In this document: positions 12,162 to 12,921 of the stretch, one piece after another
Position numbering within the stretch: position 1 is the first letter of the stretch
Layout of the letters: every line of letters starts with the position of its first letter
From: JAEKLB01 sp050249235
GTDB lineage: Bacteria; Actinomycetota; Acidimicrobiia; Acidimicrobiales; CADCSY01
Direction: 5' to 3'
Length of the DNA stretch: 12,921 nt
NCBI GenBank assembly: GCA_050249235.1
Contig: JBFWQW010000083.1
Location: forward strand, 1-12,921
Made by a program: the position numbers and the translations under genes
The notes under the pieces: generated by a model
What the model saw: only the letters and a program-made list of their open reading frames with translations
What the model was told of the DNA's origin: nothing
Databases searched by the model: none

Positions 12162-12921
12162 CGGGCCGCGCCGATCGCCGACAGCAGGTCGCCCAGGGCC
12201 GAACCGTGGTCGCCGAGGGCCCGCCCGATGCGGACGGGGAGGTCGCCCCGCCAGGCGAGGGGCTGGTCGGGCAGAGGGCGGGCGCAGACCTCGGTGGTCG
12301 TGAACACGGTCGAGTCGGCGCCGGCCTGCTGGTCCTCGACCGCGACGATCTCCGTGACCCGCGGGACCCCCCGGACCCGCTCGCAGTGCACGACCAGGTC
12401 GACCGCCTCGGTCACGAGCGAGTTGAGGGCCGGCATCGAGAGCGGCGACGCGGTGTCAGCCAACTGGCAGATGAAGCGCAGCCGGCTGAGCGCCTGACGG
12501 GCCGAGCCGGCGTGGATCGTCGTGAAGCCCTGCACCCCCGACGACAGGGTGAGCAGCAACGGGAGCGCCTCCCGGTCGCGCACCTCGCCCACGATGGCCA
12601 CGTCGGGGGCCATGCGGAGGAAGCCCGAGACGAGGCGGCGGAGGTCGACCGCCTCCCGGTCCGCCCGGGGGGGCCGGGTCTGCATCTGGGCCACGTTCGG
12701 CAGCGGCACGTCGGCCTCGAAGACCTCCTCGGCCACGACCACCCGGAGGGCGGGGTCGAGCTCGGCCGCGCAGCACGACAGCAACGTCGTCTTCCCCGAG
12801 CCGGGCGGCCCGGCGAACACGATCGAGAGCCGGGCCCGGACCGCGGCCTGGAGGAACGCCGCCGCGCCGGCGTCGAGCATCGAGCGGGCGACCAGGTCGT
12901 CGAGGCTGCGGAAGGGCACGC
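12158..12921 (-). CDS. tadA: TadA/CpaF secretion ATPase, 5' end missing
   Basis: The C-terminal part of the hexameric AAA-type ATPase that powers Flp pilus assembly. About 254 codons are visible, and the frame runs off the window edge. In the visible part, SLDDLVARSMLDAGAAAFL (5-23) precedes Walker A GPPGSGKTT (37-45), then acidic VVAEEVFEAD, NVAQMQTRPP, Walker B APDVAIVGEVRD (104-115) and the His-box FTTIHAGSA (132-140), in the order expected for the CpaF/TadA family. The GTG at 12919 is not a real start: the N-terminal domain of the family lies upstream, outside the window. The C-terminus (about 170-253) is variable. It heads the visible part of the tad operon; TadZ/CpaE or RcpC homologs, if present, would be further upstream. 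Confidence 0.92.
   Translation of the reverse strand, partial: VPFRSLDDLVARSMLDAGAAAFLQAAVRARLSIVFAGPPGSGKTTLLSCCAAELDPALRVVVAEEVFEADVPLPNVAQMQTRPPRADREAVDLRRLVSGFLRMAPDVAIVGEVRDREALPLLLTLSSGVQGFTTIHAGSARQALSRLRFICQLADTASPLSMPALNSLVTEAVDLVVHCERVRGVPRVTEIVAVEDQQAGADSTVFTTTEVCARPLPDQPLAWRGDLPVRIGRALGDHGSALGDLLSAIGAAR

Noticed and set aside
1..12921. Insertion sequences, prophage or integrative elements
   Set aside because: No transposase or integrase frame, no long terminal inverted repeats and no tRNA were seen; gene content looks chromosomal throughout.

Overview
The window is very GC-rich, and codon third positions in the clear genes are almost all G or C. GTG starts are common. The HU protein has a mycobacterial-style Pro-Ala-Lys tail, and several genes have a TANNNT box exactly 7 to 12 bases before the start codon. 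Together these point to a high-GC actinobacterium. A deep lineage such as Acidimicrobiia is plausible but is inferred, because no rRNA or other phylogenetic marker is visible.

Left part (1-3499). Bases 1-245 hold no convincing gene, but they contain two spaced inverted repeats and the start region of citrate synthase (gltA, 246-1514, +). A perfect 24-bp tandem array (about 1527-1683) fills nearly all the space between gltA and a convergent gene. That gene (1669-2898, -) fuses a RibD-type reductase domain to a flavin-reductase-like domain, and its stop codon lies at the edge of the array. Upstream of it, on the same strand, is an HU-family nucleoid protein (3047-3499, -) with a basic PAKK tail, followed by a strong 14-bp terminator hairpin.

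Middle part (3500-8711). A 209-bp divergent spacer with direct and inverted repeats separates HU from an enolase-superfamily o-succinylbenzoate synthase / N-succinylamino acid racemase (3709-4803, +). It is followed after 9 bp by methionine sulfoxide reductase A (4813-5466, +). Convergent to these on the minus strand are a beta-carbonic anhydrase (5542-6075), a class I SAM methyltransferase (6110-7228) and an APH-fold phosphotransferase-like protein with an unusual catalytic loop (7347-8711).

Right part (8842-12921). A minus-strand tad/flp pilus operon reads in the order TadA (cut by the window edge), TadB, TadC, Flp-like pilin, two TadE-like minor pilins and a TadG/TadE-like protein. The genes are packed with GTGA start/stop overlaps. 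This gene order resembles the mycobacterial Rv3659c-Rv3654c cluster, from memory of that locus. The products would form an ATPase, an inner-membrane platform, a major pilin and pseudopilins of a surface or secretion apparatus.

Most of the window is ordinary chromosomal housekeeping plus the tad operon. The items most worth a second look are the 24-bp array abutting a stop codon, the RibD-flavin reductase fusion, the pilin lacking the Glu5 motif, the altered kinase loop, and the repeated leaderless promoter geometry.
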